DNA from: Candidatus Binataceae bacterium | Lineage (GTDB): Bacteria; Desulfobacterota; Binatia; Binatales; Binataceae | Assembly (NCBI GenBank): GCA_035508495.1 | Contig: DATJMX010000021.1 | Coordinates: 1 to 64,000 of the forward strand | DNA length: 64,000 nt | Direction: 5' to 3' | In this document: one piece after another, positions 1 to 8,914 of the stretch | Layout of the letters: every line of letters starts with the position of its first letter | How positions within the stretch are numbered: position 1 is the stretch's first letter | Made by a program: the position numbers and the translations under genes | Notes under the pieces: model-generated | Databases searched by the model: none | Told to the model about the DNA's origin: nothing | What the model saw: only the letters and a program-made list of their open reading frames with translations

Positions 1-2
1 GA

Positions 3-230
3 CACTTGGTACGAAGGCTCGTTGCTCTGCTCGATCAAGCAGACCCGTCGCGCTTTCGTCGATGCGCATTTGTCCGGTGCGGGCGAGTATTTTATGCACG
101 ACGGGTGGATCAGTTATGTTGCCGAAAGAAGTGTAACGATAATCGACATCAGCGCGAATGGTACAAGCGTCACGGGAAGTCCGCGGTGTATCTGCGTTTA
201 CGTAGGACGCCGCGGTTGGAGGGTCGTTAA
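3..230 (+). CDS. C-terminal fragment of a small zinc-finger protein (5' end outside window)
   Basis: The frame is open to the left edge, so only the last 75 or so codons are seen. The fragment is very basic and has a C-x4-C pair (RRCAFVRCGRVF) followed about 15 residues later by a CCRKKC cluster, then a basic tail with REWYKRH. This spacing resembles the C-terminal zinc ribbon of CGNR-type proteins, but the CGNR signature itself is absent (the residues there read CNDNR). It sits just upstream of a recombinase gene, so it may be cargo of the same integrated element. A TTG near base 6 could serve as a start if the protein is short. Family assignment is weak; the open frame and Cys pattern are directly visible. 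Confidence 0.45.
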   Translation, partial: HLVRRLVALLDQADPSRFRRCAFVRCGRVFYARRVDQLCCRKKCNDNRHQREWYKRHGKSAVYLRLRRTPRLEGR

Positions 231-427
231 GAGCAGGAAGACAAAGATGGTCATGTCGGGAAAGCAATCGACTATCGATGAGATTAGCCTCGGGGAAGGT
301 TGGCGAAAACTAGTATTTCGGAAGAGCGCCTTGCTGGCTGAGTGTGTTCTTTAGACGCTAGGATACCGAGACGGAGTGATGCGAGTGAACAAGAATTACG
401 AAAGAACGGGTGAGACTAGGAGAATTT

Positions 428-1585
428 ATGAGTGTTTTTCGAAGAGGGCGCATCTACTGGTACAAATTTAAGTACCGCGGAATTATCATTAGAGAATCGG
501 CTCACTCTCCGAGCAAAAACCTAGCGCGAGAATTGGAACGTGCGCGGCACCGCGAGATCGAGAGAACCGGAGTTGTAAAGAAGGAACCATTGCCGCCGTT
601 CCCGATTGCCGCAAAGGCATGGCTCGATAAGCGTGTCGGGCTCGCGCCTGGGACGGTGGAGCGCTACGCGCATCACGTCAAGACATTATCAGCCGAGTTC
701 CGCAACAAGCTGGTGAGCGATTTGCATGTCACTGATGTCGAGGCGCTCCGCCAGAAACGCCGGAAAGACGGATTGAAGCCCCGAAGCATCAACTATGAGG
801 TTGGGACGCTGGCCCAGATTCTCAAGAGCTTCGGTTGCTGGGCGTCTATCGGGGAACGCATACGCGGGCTCCGCGAGTCGCGTGACATTGGCAAGGCAGT
901 CTCACTGAAGGACGAACGCGTGCTTCTCGCCGCCATCGGTCAGAACGATAGCCCCGCGTTGTTGCCCCTATTCACGCTGACGATCGATACCGGATTGAGA
1001 GCTGCCGAAGCCCGCTCGCTTCGCTGGCGCGATCTTGAACTGAGTCCACAGGATGGCTCCATCACGTCGGGCCGCCTGATTGTTCCCAAGAGCAAGACCG
1101 TCGCGGGCAAGGGTCGGACGATTCCACTAACCAAGAGAGTGTGCGCTATCCTGAGTCTCTGGCGAGCTCGTTTTGCCGACGCCACGGCGGACAGTTTCGT
1201 TTTCCCGAAGCATAGGGTAGCTTGCCGGGTCGGGGGACTTGAGCACCATGTTTACGGCGTCGATTTGAACGCTTCTATCGGTTCTTGGCGACGCAGTTGG
1301 CGGTCAGTGAACACCAAGGCTCAGACGAACTATCGATGGCACGATCTGCGACATACATTCGTCTCACGGTTGGCCGAGAATCCTAACGTGTCGGAGCAAA
1401 CGATCATGTCGCTCGCGGGGCACGTCTCAAAGCAGATGCTCGCCCGATACTCTCACATCCGCCAGGCCGCGAAAGCAGATGCGATCGCCGCGCTTGAAAG
1501 CCATACGGAAGCTCTCTCGCAGCCCGAAATTACCCCAGAGGGGGCACAATTGTGGGCACAGTCCGCAGCGGAGCACTTGAACTAA
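428..1585 (+). CDS. Tyrosine recombinase / phage-type integrase
   Basis: A 385-residue site-specific recombinase of the lambda-integrase superfamily. The N-terminus (MSVFRRGRIYWYKFKYRG) resembles the arm-binding beta-sheet of phage integrases, followed by a helical core-binding domain at about residues 55-140. The catalytic domain shows the first Arg in DTGLRAAEARSL (near 191), a beta-hairpin Lys (VPKSKT), HxxR in WHDLRHTF (near 305-308), His in LAGHVS (near 332) and the nucleophile Tyr in MLARYSH (near 341), so it appears intact. The ATG at 428 is chosen because AGGAG lies at 418-422; a GTG at 410 is in frame but lacks a ribosome site. It ends 29 bp before tRNA-Arg and points toward it, which marks an island edge. 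No excisionase is visible beside it. Confidence 0.93.
   Translation: MSVFRRGRIYWYKFKYRGIIIRESAHSPSKNLARELERARHREIERTGVVKKEPLPPFPIAAKAWLDKRVGLAPGTVERYAHHVKTLSAEFRNKLVSDLHVTDVEALRQKRRKDGLKPRSINYEVGTLAQILKSFGCWASIGERIRGLRESRDIGKAVSLKDERVLLAAIGQNDSPALLPLFTLTIDTGLRAAEARSLRWRDLELSPQDGSITSGRLIVPKSKTVAGKGRTIPLTKRVCAILSLWRARFADATADSFVFPKHRVACRVGGLEHHVYGVDLNASIGSWRRSWRSVNTKAQTNYRWHDLRHTFVSRLAENPNVSEQTIMSLAGHVSKQMLARYSHIRQAAKADAIAALESHTEALSQPEITPEGAQLWAQSAAEHLN
1539..1549 (+). repeat. Short direct repeat of the tRNA-Arg 3' end inside the integrase gene
   Basis: AGGGGGCACAA near the 3' end of the integrase gene matches 10 of 11 bases of the tRNA 3' end AGGGGGCACCA at 1681-1691. It could be a remnant of an attachment core lying in the integrase coding region, but an 11-base near-match in GC-rich DNA can arise by chance. 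Confidence 0.25.
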
Positions 1586-1614
1586 CGACAAAAATCGTAG
1601 CAGATTCAAGGCAA

Positions 1615-1691
1615 GCCCCCTTAGCTCAGATGGATAGAGCACAGGATTCCTAATCCTGGGGCCGTGGGTTCGAATCCCGCAGGGGGCACCA
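1615..1691 (+). tRNA. tRNA-Arg (anticodon CCT)
   Basis: A complete 77-nt cloverleaf. The 7-bp acceptor stem pairs GCCCCCT (1615-1621) with AGGGGGC (1681-1687), followed by discriminator A and an encoded CCA. The D-arm contains AGCTCAGATGGATAGAGC. The anticodon stem is CAGGA/TCCTG around loop TTCCTAA, giving anticodon CCT, which reads the Arg codon AGG. The T-arm contains GGGTTCGAATCCC. The gene is intact although it lies immediately downstream of a recombinase gene. Confidence 0.97.
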
Positions 1692-1776
1692 GTTTTTCCC
1701 GCCTTTTCTTAGGAAGCGTGAAGAATTTACGCGGCGCATGGACGGCGAAAGCCTCGTTTGCGACGGGATTTTTCAC

Positions 1777-1792
1777 TGGCCTCGTCGTTGCT
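1777..1792 (+). promoter_or_regulatory. Possible sigma-54 promoter before treY
   Basis: TGGCCTCGTCGTTGCT carries GG at -24 and GC at -12 with the required 10-base gap, and keeps TTGC at -12. The -24 element has CT where the consensus has AC. The predicted transcript start near 1803 would leave almost no leader for the ATG at 1809 but a normal one for the ATG at 1848. Weaker than the five sites associated with EPS and envelope genes. Confidence 0.4.
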
Positions 1793-1808
1793 GAGATGCG
1801 GAGTTCGC

Positions 1809-4511
1809 ATGAGAGACTCCAAATCCACCGGTCGTTCCGTATCCGCCATGACCGAAACGCCAGCAGCGACTTATCGCGTGCAATTGAATGCTCAATTCGG
1901 GTTCGATTCAGCGGCCGAGCTTGCCCCTTATCTGCAAGAACTGGGAGTCGATCATCTGTATAGCTCGCCCTATCTGCAGGCCGCGAGCGGCAGCTCTCAT
2001 GGATACGACGTTGTCGATCACTCGCGCGTCAACCAGGAACTCGGTGGTCAAGTGGCGTACGATCGACTCTGCCGCGAGTTGGCCAACCATCACCTGCGAC
2101 AGTTGATCGATATCGTTCCCAATCATATGGCGATTACCGGGCGCGAAAATCCCTGGTGGTGGGATGTTCTTCAGAATGGCCCGTCGAGTCCCTATGCATC
2201 GTATTTCGACGTCGATTGGGAGCCGCCGGAGCGACGTCTGCACAACATGGTTTTGATGCCAGTGCTCGAGGACCAGTACGGCGTACTCCTGCGCGACGGA
2301 AAAATAAAACTCGCGCGCGAAGGTGCCGAGTTCATCGTGGCGGTCGGCGACCGTGCCTTCCCCGTCGTTGCGGGCTCGTTACGACTGATGCTGGCGGTGG
2401 CCGCTCAGATTCACCAGAACGACATGCTCACTTATCTTGCCGACGCATTTGGGCGTTCGCCCTCGCCGGCATCCGCCGACCGCATCGAGATCGCACGCTT
2501 CTCGCGGGAACGGCGCCTATTGGGGTCGCTCCTCGCCAGGCTAATCGATGAGGACCCCGCCTCGGCCAACGCAATCGATCGCGCAATCGATCAGATCAAC
2601 GAGGATCGGACGCTGCTCCATCAGCTCCTCGAGGCGCAGAATTATCGGCTTGCGCATTGGCGGATGGCGGCGCGCGATCTGGGCTATCGAAGATTCTTCG
2701 ATATCACTACCCTCGTTGGGCTGCGAATGGAGAATGTCGAAGTTTTCGAGAAAACTCATTCGCTAATATTGCAATGGGTTGGCGAAGGACGAGTCTCTGG
2801 CCTGCGGGTCGACCATCCCGACGGTCTTCGCGATCCGCAAGGATATTTTCAGCGGCTGCGCGCAGCGTGCCCGAACGCCTGGATCGTGGCTGAGAAGATC
2901 CTCTCGGACGGTGAGCGCCTGCGTGAGTCGTGGCCGATCGACGGAACTACCGGATATGATTTCCTGAACGTGGTCGGGCGATTGTTAATGGATTCTTCCG
3001 GGCGAGAGCCTCTCACGGAATTTTATCGCGAATTCACCGGTGAGAAGCACGACTATAGTTCACTGGTACGCGCGCGCAAACAATTTGCTATGCGGGGTTC
3101 GCTCGGTAGTGATATCAATCGTTTAACCGCGCAGTTCCTAGATGTTTGCGAAAGCGATGTAATGCATCGTGACTATTCACGTCACGAAGTGCATGAAGTG
3201 CTTCGAGCCGCGCTCGCCTGCCTGAATATATATCGGACATATGCGCGCGAGACGGGTGAGATATCCGCCGAGGACGTGCGTCACATCGACGCGGCAATCG
3301 CCGAAGCAAAGGCCTACCGCGGTGATCTCGACCCGCGCTTGTTTGACTTCCTCGGCGATGTGCTGAAGCTTCGCGTTGAAAAACGCACGGCGGTGGAACT
3401 TGCAACGCGTTTTCAGCAAGTCTCCGCCGCGGTAATGGCCAAGGGTCTCGAGGATACCGTCTTTTACAACTACAATCGTATGATCGCGCTCAACGAGGTT
3501 GGCGGCGATCCCGCCACTTTCAGCGCGCCACCGCGATCGTTCTATCGCTGGTGTCGCGAGACTCAGAAGAAGTGGCCACGCACGATGCTGGCGACCTCGA
3601 CCCACGACACCAAACGCAGCGAGGATGTTCGCGCGCGTTTGTTCGTGCTCTCGGAAATACCTGTCATGTGGGCTGACGTCGTCAGGCGCTGGTCGACTAT
3701 GAATCGCGAGCGTCGCGAGAGTGGAACTGATCTGCTCGATCGAAACTTCGAGTATCACCTTTATCAGGCGCTCGTTGGTGCATGGCCGATCCAGAAAGAG
3801 CGGCTTTGGCAGTACGCCGAAAAAGCGATGCGCGAAGGCAAGGTTTATACATCGTGGACAGATCCGAATCGCGACTATGAACAGTCCGTCCGCCATTTCA
3901 TCGACGGACTTTATGATAATTCGCAGTTTATCCGTTCTCTCGATGATTTTGTCTCAGGCATCATCGAACCGGGGCGGGTCAATTCCCTTGTCCAGACGCT
4001 GATCAAATTAACCGCGCCCGGTGTTCCTGACTTCTATCAGGGCTGCGAGCTCTGGGATCTGTCGCTCGTTGATCCGGACAATCGCCGCGCCGTTGATTTC
4101 GCGCGCCGTCGCTTACTGCTCCGCCAACTGCTCAATGCCTCAGCAGAACAGGTGATGGAACGTGCTGCGGACGGTTCGCCCAAGCTCTGGCTAATCCATA
4201 AAGCGTTGAAGCTTAGACAGTCTCATCCTGAATGGTTTGGAAAAGAAGCTGATATCACTCCGCTCCGTGTGGCTGGACGAAAGTCGGATCATGTCATCGC
4301 ATATTCACGCGGAGATTCAGTTCTCGCCATCGCGCCGAGACTTACCGTTAAGCTCGGTGGAGATTGGCGCGATACTACCGTCGAACTGCCTGCGGGCGAA
4401 TGGTTCGACAGTCTCGGCGGTGGAAGGATTGAAGGGGGGACGGTCCGCATCGAAGGTCTCCTGCGTCGTTTCCCAGTGGCGTTGTTGTCGCGAGAGGGCG
4501 GCGCAAGGTGA
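1809..4511 (+). CDS. treY: Maltooligosyl trehalose synthase
   Basis: Isomerises the reducing-end glucose of maltodextrins to an alpha,alpha-1,1 linkage, forming maltooligosyl-trehalose in the cytoplasm. It is a GH13 protein of about 900 residues, the usual TreY length. Visible GH13 signatures are DIVPNHMAI (region I), SGLRVDHPDGL (region II, nucleophile Asp), WIVAEKIL (region III, acid/base Glu) and STHDTKRSEDVRARL (region IV). The N-terminal ATYRVQLNAQFGFDSAAEL and YSSPYLQAASGSSHGYDVVD are typical of TreY. The ATG at 1809 has GGAG at 1800-1803; an in-frame ATG at 1848 begins nearer the conserved sequence. The stop overlaps the treZ start by 4 bp, so the pair is translationally coupled. No treX is seen, although a glycogen-debranching-like gene lies near 43 kb. 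Confidence 0.95.
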   Translation: MRDSKSTGRSVSAMTETPAATYRVQLNAQFGFDSAAELAPYLQELGVDHLYSSPYLQAASGSSHGYDVVDHSRVNQELGGQVAYDRLCRELANHHLRQLIDIVPNHMAITGRENPWWWDVLQNGPSSPYASYFDVDWEPPERRLHNMVLMPVLEDQYGVLLRDGKIKLAREGAEFIVAVGDRAFPVVAGSLRLMLAVAAQIHQNDMLTYLADAFGRSPSPASADRIEIARFSRERRLLGSLLARLIDEDPASANAIDRAIDQINEDRTLLHQLLEAQNYRLAHWRMAARDLGYRRFFDITTLVGLRMENVEVFEKTHSLILQWVGEGRVSGLRVDHPDGLRDPQGYFQRLRAACPNAWIVAEKILSDGERLRESWPIDGTTGYDFLNVVGRLLMDSSGREPLTEFYREFTGEKHDYSSLVRARKQFAMRGSLGSDINRLTAQFLDVCESDVMHRDYSRHEVHEVLRAALACLNIYRTYARETGEISAEDVRHIDAAIAEAKAYRGDLDPRLFDFLGDVLKLRVEKRTAVELATRFQQVSAAVMAKGLEDTVFYNYNRMIALNEVGGDPATFSAPPRSFYRWCRETQKKWPRTMLATSTHDTKRSEDVRARLFVLSEIPVMWADVVRRWSTMNRERRESGTDLLDRNFEYHLYQALVGAWPIQKERLWQYAEKAMREGKVYTSWTDPNRDYEQSVRHFIDGLYDNSQFIRSLDDFVSGIIEPGRVNSLVQTLIKLTAPGVPDFYQGCELWDLSLVDPDNRRAVDFARRRLLLRQLLNASAEQVMERAADGSPKLWLIHKALKLRQSHPEWFGKEADITPLRVAGRKSDHVIAYSRGDSVLAIAPRLTVKLGGDWRDTTVELPAGEWFDSLGGGRIEGGTVRIEGLLRRFPVALLSREGGAR

Positions 4512-6256
4512 AACAACGCCGCGTGTGGGCGCCCTTCGCCCGTACAGTCGAAGTATCAGCCGGAAATCATCGCTTCACGATGAAGGCGGACGACGACGGC
4601 TGGTGGGAGACCGAGCTTGATGACAATGCAGCAGAATCTGACTATGCCTTCAGAATCGATGGCAGCGAACCGTTGCCGGATCCGCGCTCGCCTTGGCAGC
4701 CGTCAGGCGTTTTCGCTCCTTCGCGGCCCATCGATCATGCAAAGTTTCACTGGAGTGACGATTGCTGGAATCAGCCGCCGCTGGGCATCATTTACGAATG
4801 CCACGTCGGTACATTCACCGCCGAGGGCACGTTCGACGCCACCGCCAACAAGCTTGAGTATCTCAGAGATCTGGGCATTACTCATCTCGAGTTGATGCCG
4901 GTGGCTGAGTTTCCGGGCAAGCACGGCTGGGGTTATGACGGGGTCGATCTCTACGCACCGCATCATGCCTATGGCGGACCGGATGGCTTGAAGCGCCTGG
5001 TCGACCGATGCCATCGTATCGGACTCGGGGTAATTCTCGACGTCGTATATAACCATCTGGGGCCGAGTGGTAATTTCCTTCAACGATTCGGTCCGTACTT
5101 GACCGATCGCTATCGCACGCCCTGGGGCAACGCTATCAATCTCGATGGTGAATACAGTCACGAGGTCAGACGGTTTCTTTGCGACAATGCGTTGATGTGG
5201 TTGCGCGATTATCACATCGATGGTCTAAGGCTCGATGCTGTCCATGCCATTTTCGATTCGTCAGCCATACACTTTCTCAAGCAGCTGGCCAGCGAAGTTC
5301 GAGTGCTATCGGCCCAATTGCGCAGGCATTTCGTGCTGACCGCGGAGAGTGAACTTAACAATCCTCGTCTGGTAATTCCTCCCGAGGCGGGGGGGTATGG
5401 ACTCGATGCTCAGTGGAGTGACGACTTTCATCACGCTATTCACGGTTGCTTAACCGGGGAAACGTCCGGCTATTACGCGGACTTCGGTTCACTTAGCCAG
5501 CTCGCGAAGGCATTACACAACCCTTACGTCTACGATGGGACATTCTCAAAGTTCAGAAAGCGGCATCACGGCAGACCCGCCCGGGACCTGCCGGCAAACC
5601 GCTTCGTGGTATGCACTCAGAATCACGATCAGGTGGGCAATCGCGCGAAAGGCGATCGCCTGGTCCATTTAGTGTCGGTCGCCCAGCTAAAGATCGCGGC
5701 GGCGCTCCTGATGTGCTCGCCATTTGTACCATTGATATTTCAAGGAGAAGAATGGGCTGCCTCGAGCCCGTTTCTGTACTTCGAAAACCACGAAGACTCC
5801 GACCTGGTCGCTGCGATTCGCGAAGGCCGGCGCAAAGAGTTCGCTCATTTCTTCAAAAGCGTCAACGATGTCCCCGATCCCCATGCGCCCCAGACATTCA
5901 TCGCTTCGAAGCTCAAATGGAATGAGCGCCAATCCAGCGGTCATGCTGATATATATGGATGGTACCGTGACTTAATCGCACTAAGGCGCACGAATCCAGA
6001 TTTGTCAGATCCACGCTTAGACAACACGGATGTTAACTTCGATGATGAAAGGCAGTGGCTGACGATGCGTCGTGGTTCGACAATGCTCCTTTGTAACTTC
6101 AGCGACTCGCGACGCCGGGTGTTTGCGGCCGGTATCAAGCACGCACAACTTCTTCTCGCTTCGAACAAGGCAATCGACATCGGCGCAGCGGCTGCTGAAG
6201 TGCCCCCGATTGCGGTTGCGGTTGTTTCCCTCGATCGAAGACGCGCCCCGATCTAG
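4508..6256 (+). CDS. treZ: Maltooligosyl trehalose trehalohydrolase
   Basis: Releases free trehalose from the product of TreY. It has 582 residues: an N-terminal beta-sandwich (MKQRRVWAPFARTVEV) followed by a GH13 barrel. Signatures are LDVVYNHLG (region I), DGLRLDAVHAI (region II nucleophile), VLTAESELN (region III Glu) and CTQNHDQVGNR (region IV Asp). The QGEEWAASSPFLYFENHED stretch is typical of TreZ. The GTG start overlaps the treY stop (GTGA). The 3' end meets the opposing gene tail to tail, with both stops sharing a CTAG. Together with treY this gives a phosphate-free, UDP-free route from glycogen-type glucan to trehalose. Confidence 0.95.
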   Translation: MKQRRVWAPFARTVEVSAGNHRFTMKADDDGWWETELDDNAAESDYAFRIDGSEPLPDPRSPWQPSGVFAPSRPIDHAKFHWSDDCWNQPPLGIIYECHVGTFTAEGTFDATANKLEYLRDLGITHLELMPVAEFPGKHGWGYDGVDLYAPHHAYGGPDGLKRLVDRCHRIGLGVILDVVYNHLGPSGNFLQRFGPYLTDRYRTPWGNAINLDGEYSHEVRRFLCDNALMWLRDYHIDGLRLDAVHAIFDSSAIHFLKQLASEVRVLSAQLRRHFVLTAESELNNPRLVIPPEAGGYGLDAQWSDDFHHAIHGCLTGETSGYYADFGSLSQLAKALHNPYVYDGTFSKFRKRHHGRPARDLPANRFVVCTQNHDQVGNRAKGDRLVHLVSVAQLKIAAALLMCSPFVPLIFQGEEWAASSPFLYFENHEDSDLVAAIREGRRKEFAHFFKSVNDVPDPHAPQTFIASKLKWNERQSSGHADIYGWYRDLIALRRTNPDLSDPRLDNTDVNFDDERQWLTMRRGSTMLLCNFSDSRRRVFAAGIKHAQLLLASNKAIDIGAAAAEVPPIAVAVVSLDRRRAPI

Positions 6257-7080
6257 TCAGGAGGAAGATGCTCCCAGTCCTTGCCCACGAGGTGAGACCG
6301 AACGTCGGCAATATATTTGAGAGCGCCAGGGTCGTACCAACTTCCGGAGAACCAATCCCCCATGCATCCCCAAAGCATCTGGTCGGTATTGCCATTCGGA
6401 TATGTTGGATAACCAGGTGGCGGCAACCGTCGAGGTAAGTAGTTGATATCGCCGTTCATGCACGCCCGCTGATAAGCGAGTCGAAAGTCTACGTTAAATG
6501 CTGTGCTGTCTTTGCTTAACGGAAAGCCTCCGAAACTGCTATACTTCATCTGCATAATTCCGTAGCTCTGCATGCAGGAAGTTCCGTTCCACGCACCATT
6601 GAAGCCCACACCGGGCGGGCACAGAGCTGAATTAGAGGACTGGTCTCCAGTGCCGTATTGTCGCCAATGTGTTTCGGACACCGCTTCGGCTCGAACGACA
6701 TTTTCGTCTATGCCCCACTTACATGCGCCCCAACGGAGTATTTGGTCTGTGGTTCCAGTGAAATTACCGTCGACCCTTAGGAAGTCGCTCGGTGGAACAA
6801 ACGTTCCCTTGACTGGATAGGAATGAAACTTCGCTAACTCTTGGGGTGTCGGGATTGTGTGATTCGCTGTTTCATTCCGAGGCCGGACCTCAACTGATAC
6901 GTGCTGCACGCTGAGAACCTCGGCAGCGCACTCATTACCGCTCGGTAATTGGGCATGCGGAGGCATGGTCGCAAAGTATCCGGCGCTGCCTTCTTGGGCA
7001 CCGGCGAGCGATCCGCTCAGTACAGTGCTGACGATGAGCATGAGCAGTAATTGCCTTGTAGTGATTGCGGCCATCAACAT
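6253..7080 (-). CDS. Secreted lysozyme-like (SLT-fold) protein of the EPS locus
   Basis: 275 residues with a clear Sec signal peptide (MAAITTRQLLLMLIV..., probable cleavage after SLAGA). The mature part has features of the lysozyme or lytic transglycosylase superfamily: a CKWGIDENVVRAEAVSE helix with a candidate catalytic Glu, then SYGIMQMKYSSFGGF, which matches the SxGxMQ core of SLT domains, and several Cys likely in disulfides (CKWG, ALCPPG, TSCMQS, RACMNG, WGCMG). It starts directly after the stop of the upstream polymerase gene, so it is the second gene of that operon. The ATG six bases further in (7074) has better spacing from GAGTG. By context it may trim or cleave the exported polysaccharide, or open peptidoglycan for export. 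Substrate unknown. Confidence 0.6.
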   Translation of the reverse strand: MLMAAITTRQLLLMLIVSTVLSGSLAGAQEGSAGYFATMPPHAQLPSGNECAAEVLSVQHVSVEVRPRNETANHTIPTPQELAKFHSYPVKGTFVPPSDFLRVDGNFTGTTDQILRWGACKWGIDENVVRAEAVSETHWRQYGTGDQSSNSALCPPGVGFNGAWNGTSCMQSYGIMQMKYSSFGGFPLSKDSTAFNVDFRLAYQRACMNGDINYLPRRLPPPGYPTYPNGNTDQMLWGCMGDWFSGSWYDPGALKYIADVRSHLVGKDWEHLPPD

Positions 7081-8595
7081 TCACTCGGATGGGACAAAAA
7101 CGGCGACAGCTCGGGGCATCGTCGCACGATGGCGCGCGGCTGCCGCTCGCTCATTTGATGCGATAACCAATCGGTAACGTTCTCCTAATACCCATAAGAG
7201 TCCAAAAAAGAAGCCGACAATGCCTATCGCATCATCAGCCATGACTTCGCTCATGTTATGAACCAGGATGGGAACGAGCAGGAAGAAGAAGAGACGCTTT
7301 ATCTGCCATCGGTCCTCGCTCCGACTAAACGTAAAGACCCACGGAGCTAACATAATGTAAAGCCAGAAGAGCGTGACCGGAATACCGACGCCAATCGCAT
7401 GCGAGAGGTATCCGTTGTGCACCGACACATGCGGACCCTGATCCCACGGCCCCCACCATAAAGGAAAGTAAGGATTATCGAAAATGGCTCCGCCGACCTC
7501 GTATCCGAAACCCAAGATTGGATGGCTGGCTATTTGTTTCACCACGAAAGCCCACATCTCAGTGCGACCGGTCAGCGTGGTGATGTCACCACGACTCGTA
7601 TACGCGCTGAAATCGTGACCTGTCGCAACCAGTAGCGCACAAGTCGCTGTGACGAGGGCGCCCATCGCGAGAAGGCCGCGTAGCCCATGGCGCCAGACGA
7701 CGAACAGCGCAGTTCCGATCGCTAGTGCCACAAACGGCGATCGCGAATCCGCCAGCACACCGCACAGAGCGGCGCAAGCGATGACGACCGCGATAAGAGC
7801 CTTCTCCGAGGATTTCACACGGTCCCAGCGCGTTAGGCCCACTCCGATGGTCACAAGCATTAAGGCGCCCACATCATTGGGGCCGCTGAAGATCGATTGG
7901 AAGCGTTCAATGCCGTCAACGGACACGCCCATGCTGTGCATTTGTTTGATAACGCTGGGCTCAAGACTGGCTTCGGGGCTGACCCAGGAAAGCGAGTGGG
8001 GTAGAACCAGCGACACCATCATGAGCGCGGTTATAATGGTGCAGCCCAAAAAGAGGTGAGCGAGGATGCGATCGATATCGTCCTTTCCGTTAACTTCTGA
8101 GGCTACGGCGATTAGCGCCAATATCACCACTGCCGATTCATATAAACGCGCCAAAGAATACGCGGGTGCGATTGAATAACAGACAGAAAATGCGGCGAAA
8201 CCAATATAGTAAATATAAAGGCGATAACCTCCGCGCCGAATCAGTCCCGATCTAAAAGCCGCAGGCAGTAAGGGTACACAAAAGATTGTGAGCAGACCGT
8301 AATGAATGGGAGCGCGCACTGCGTCGTCGAAGAAGGACACGGAGATGATCGCAAATGTCATCCATATCGGCAGGACAACCCACTCGCGATGTTCGGTTGT
8401 AAACACCACTGCCTTCCACAGCGCGACGAGCACCGCGACTCCCAACAGTCCTGCGGCTGGCAGATATAGTCTACAAAACAAGAGCGGAAAGACGACCGCG
8501 ATCAGCAAGAATGCCGCAGCCGTTGCGAATACGGCGGTCCTCTGCGGTTGCTTGCGCCGGAGGTCTATAAAAATGGCTTGATCAGATTTGTTCAT
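7081..8595 (-). CDS. O-antigen ligase / Wzy-type polysaccharide polymerase
   Basis: A 504-residue integral membrane protein with about a dozen hydrophobic segments, beginning near residue 20 (VFATAAAFLLIAVVFPLLF). The large periplasmic loop contains LTGRTEMWAFV, HPILGFGYEVGG and SVHNGYLSHAIGVGIPV, the pattern of the PF04932 (O-antigen ligase / Wzy_C) superfamily. In a Wzx/Wzy locus its likely role is polymerising lipid-linked repeat units at the periplasmic face. It is transcribed away from wza, with a strong sigma-54-like promoter 45 bp before the start, and is followed without a gap by the secreted lysozyme-like gene. Ligase and polymerase members cannot be separated by motif alone; the nearby wza, wzz and wzx genes favour polymerase. 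Confidence 0.85.
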   Translation of the reverse strand: MNKSDQAIFIDLRRKQPQRTAVFATAAAFLLIAVVFPLLFCRLYLPAAGLLGVAVLVALWKAVVFTTEHREWVVLPIWMTFAIISVSFFDDAVRAPIHYGLLTIFCVPLLPAAFRSGLIRRGGYRLYIYYIGFAAFSVCYSIAPAYSLARLYESAVVILALIAVASEVNGKDDIDRILAHLFLGCTIITALMMVSLVLPHSLSWVSPEASLEPSVIKQMHSMGVSVDGIERFQSIFSGPNDVGALMLVTIGVGLTRWDRVKSSEKALIAVVIACAALCGVLADSRSPFVALAIGTALFVVWRHGLRGLLAMGALVTATCALLVATGHDFSAYTSRGDITTLTGRTEMWAFVVKQIASHPILGFGYEVGGAIFDNPYFPLWWGPWDQGPHVSVHNGYLSHAIGVGIPVTLFWLYIMLAPWVFTFSRSEDRWQIKRLFFFLLVPILVHNMSEVMADDAIGIVGFFFGLLWVLGERYRLVIASNERAAAARHRATMPRAVAVFVPSE

Positions 8596-8639
8596 AGTTG
8601 GAACAAGATGAAGTTGAAAGCACGAGTCCGTTCACAACC

Positions 8640-8655
8640 AGCAATTAGGGTGCCG
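8640..8655 (-). promoter_or_regulatory. Sigma-54 promoter of the wzy operon
   Basis: Read on the minus strand the site is CGGCACCCTAATTGCT. It matches TGGCACRNNNNTTGCW at all conserved positions except the first base and the purine. GG and GC are exactly 10 bases apart. The predicted transcript start is near 8629, giving a leader of about 34 nt to the ATG at 8595. Confidence 0.7.
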
Positions 8656-8914
8656 CGCACTTTAGCGTGCATTCAGTGCATCCAATCGCAGATCAGAACT
8701 GAAAGCCGCTGAATCCTTGGCGTCGGCGACAATCGAGAGAAAAATTTTCAAACTGAATGGCTGTGGAAAGAGCCACGCTACACCCGCAAGTCGAGATCAG
8801 ATGCGGACTGGTGTCATCGCCACGATCGGTAAAAATCGCCACGCCGCTTTGTAGTTCCTTCCCACTCCTCGATTTTTGTCTCGCGAAAGTCTTTTGAAAT
8901 CGAGATTCCCGCAA
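8656..8914. other. Shared control region between divergent wzy and wza promoters
   Basis: This 259-bp stretch lies between two outward-facing sigma-54-like promoters and holds no gene. It contains a direct repeat ATCGCCACG at 8816-8824 and 8835-8843 (19 bp start to start, about two helical turns), and a GCAC...GTGC dyad with a second GTGCAT at about 8657-8681. Such repeats at 60-250 bp from both promoters are placed as enhancer sites for a sigma-54 activator would be; which repeat is functional is inference. Confidence 0.45.

Noticed and set aside
22..354. 110-codon frame at the left end
   Set aside because: Overlaps the zinc-finger frame, has no ribosome site and no recognisable motif.
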